NCBI GenBank assembly: GCA_023079485.1
Contig: CM041083.1
Span: 174,399,480-174,463,479 of the forward strand
Direction of reading: 5' to 3'
Length of the DNA: 64,000 nucleotides
Source of the DNA: Archilochus colubris
Lineage: Eukaryota > Chordata > Aves > Apodiformes > Trochilidae
Part shown: positions 61,761 to 64,000 of the stretch, piece by piece
Layout of the letters: every line of letters starts with the position of its first letter
How positions within the stretch are numbered: position 1 is the first letter of the stretch
Translations under genes and position numbers: made by a program
The notes under the pieces: generated by a model
What the model saw: only the letters and a program-made list of their open reading frames with translations
The model's database searches: none
What the model was told of the DNA's origin: nothing

Positions 61761-64000
61761 ATATGGCTCTCAACTCAAAGCCGATCCTTAAATGAGGCTT
61801 TACAGTAAAAAGAAAAATCTTCTTCCTGTTGCATGCATCATTGAACAATCTAATTTCTCCGAAAGTGCATGCCACAAAGTGCAAGAGCACAAGATGGCAA
61901 GACCCGGACTTTGTACATTTTAACAGCATCTAGGGAAGACAGACAGATGCTCCCCTGGTAAATAAGATGCCACGATTAAATTATTTGTATTGGTTCTGTA
62001 TACACAGAAAAACGACTGCTGGTAGATGAGCATTTCTTACAGGGAAATCACTCATCTGCTATCCGGACATTCCTTACTTTTCTAAGTCTATTTGGAAATG
62101 TAGCCCTGAAATCATCCATGCTTTTTCTGAATTTGTGTAGGACTAAGTCAACCCCCCATCAAAGGAGGAGAATGGGTCTGGGACCTGTCATCCCAGAGCT
62201 CTGTCTCTAAACCTTGGCAGTGTTAATGACGGCAGAGCAGGCATTTGTCCCCTCAGCTGCAGGGCTGGTGCAGAATAAAACTCTTTGGCCTCTGCCACAG
62301 CCACCAGGCTTGTCAGCAACAGGACACAGAAGAGATAATCAGTAGCTTGATTTTCTGCAGCTACTATTTTAGAGCCTCGCAAAATGCAGACCACCTGGTG
62401 GCTTTTACATGATAGATGATAAGCAATAACTTTGCAAGGATGAAAGAACATAAGGTGGGTTTATGGCAAATAATAAAAGATGCTTCCCTTTTTTATTTTT
62501 CATAGACACATAATTTGTATGTGCCCAGACATTAAAAGACTGCTGTGAGGAACAACAGCATTATATCTGGTAAGACAACAGTCCTTCAGAAATGTGTTAA
62601 GTTCTGTTCATCAGCTGTGGGTAGTAGGATTTGTAAAATCTACCACATGAGAACTACCATAAAAACAAACACTAATCATAATGTGGTACTGGAATGGGAC
62701 TGGAGAAAGGCTGTTTTGTTTAGAGCTAAGTTTTTAGGCCAGGGTTCAGTTTCAGATGTGACAGTCCAAAATCTCAGGAGTGTAGTTCCTCCCATAGTAG
62801 AAAATATGTGATGCATTTGATTTGGCAGAGGCACCATGTGGACATATTGTGATCTATTGGCTTCAAATTGTTTTCTTACCATTCTCTGAGAAATATGGAG
62901 ATGTTAAGACTTGGGGTTCTCTTTTTCCTTCTTGTTTAGTTGCTTAATTTTTTTCTGTCTGCTGTGGATTGGACATATTTCCAGACATATGTATTAATTA
63001 TCAGATAACTTCCCTAACCGTACCTGTCTGTTTGGTTTTTAGTGACTATTTGAATAATTGGGTTGACTTTATGTTATTCCCAGTACATAGCCTCAAGTCT
63101 ATTTTTGTGCCTATACCTTTCTTTTTCATCTAAAATCAAGTATAGACACGACCTGAAGATCCAGTTTTGTAAGATGCTCGGAACCATGTCAGCATGATCA
63201 CTCTCCTGTGGACCACACAAGAGAAAACCAGATGGTGACCTGCAAGACAGAAACATCTTGTTTCTCTTGTCAAAGGCTGAAGAATGAGATGGGGGTTAGC
63301 TAGCCACTTTGTTTTCCTTGGGTTTCAGAAACATATGTACTCCTCTATGGCATTTTATATGACAGTGGACTGTCTTACAGGATATATTGTAATGAGAGAG
63401 TTTGTGGCCGAGCCTATGATGTGTATATTAGCTAGGGTTCATTTAGGTACAGTGACTGGAATTTCTCTTCTTATTCTGCTGTGCTGATTAGCTCCATTGA
63501 GTCTGTAGGGCCCCAGCTGTAACAGCAGCTTAGCAATGGATCAGGGAGAAGAGAAATGGCAAAATCTATAGGCAGATTTTGCCATCTTCTTGCCAGGGTA
63601 GTTTTCTGACAGCATATTTATGGGTGTTTGATCCAGTCTGACTTCCAGAGGGTCCAGCAGCGGTGAATCTGCAGCTCAGGTTCCCTCAACAAACTCTGAA
63701 GCTTTCACAAGAGCAAATTCTCTTAAATTTCAAACTGTCAGAACCAATTTTAAAACCAGATGCTCTTTCAATATAGACAAGACACTGGGGACTGGGACTT
63801 TTTTTATCACTCTGCTCTGAGGAGTGCTCTCTCCTTTTGTGATTACAAGAGAGATGGAAGGTGGATCCTGAAACACTGTGTAACAACTCCTTTTTTTTCT
63901 TTCAGGCAGGCAGGCTAGATGTGGATGGAAATATTTTGGCTAACTTTCCCAGTAAAAACACTTTTAAGCACTATGTTCCCTAAAAGGGGCAGCAAATGTT
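61761..64000. other. Intergenic or 5'-flanking segment, no gene recognised
   Basis: No coding exon, repeat or RNA gene was identified. If the CpG-rich block to its left is a rightward promoter, this would be its first intron, with a possible donor CTG|GTAAAT near 61,959. Confidence 0.5.

Noticed and set aside
1..64000. tRNA, rRNA, snoRNA or miRNA genes and endogenous retroviral genes
   Set aside because: By eye I found no cloverleaf with A/B boxes, no clear snoRNA boxes with host-gene placement, no convincing hairpin precursor and no gag, pol or env-like frame or LTR pair. A covariance-model and repeat-library search would be decisive.

Overview
This is a vertebrate nuclear window, almost certainly avian. 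It holds intron-rich, AT-rich DNA with canonical GT-AG splicing. Its interspersed repeats are nearly all CR1 LINE fragments ending in the ATTCTGTG-type 3' terminus typical of bird genomes. No Alu, L1 or mammalian SINE pattern was seen. The CR1 types and the abundant GGTTT/CCAAA tracts suggest a neoavian, possibly a passerine, but species is not determinable here.

From base 1 to about 49,911 the window is one gene on the minus strand: COG6, subunit 6 of the conserved oligomeric Golgi (COG) tethering complex. I reconstructed 18 coding exons by matching translated segments and splice sites. Together they give 1,799 coding bases, that is 599 complete codons plus two bases of codon 600, with every exon junction in phase. 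The last exon (about 48 residues expected from the human protein, plus stop and 3' UTR) is not found and should lie beyond the left edge. Introns range from 112 bp to about 9.8 kb and carry CR1 copies in both orientations, homopolymer runs and short microsatellites.

The COG6 start codon sits in a CpG-rich, TATA-less promoter (about 49.6-50.04 kb). Just outside it, at 50,351-50,611, is a nine-copy minisatellite with a 28-31 bp unit.

From about 50.6 kb to the right edge I find no protein-coding gene. This intergenic DNA has three notable blocks. One is a 595-base uninterrupted homopurine tract made mostly of GGAA repeats (53,178-53,772). The second is an antisense CR1 (about 56,279-56,765). 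The third is a second, smaller GC/CpG-rich block (about 61,250-61,760). In human, COG6 lies head-to-head with LHFPL6, so that last block is a candidate promoter for a rightward gene, but no LHFPL6 coding exon is visible.

I do not see a novel biological system. The most unusual features are the minisatellite beside the promoter, the long homopurine tract, the distal CpG block, and low-complexity T/G expansions that interrupt CR1 3' ends.
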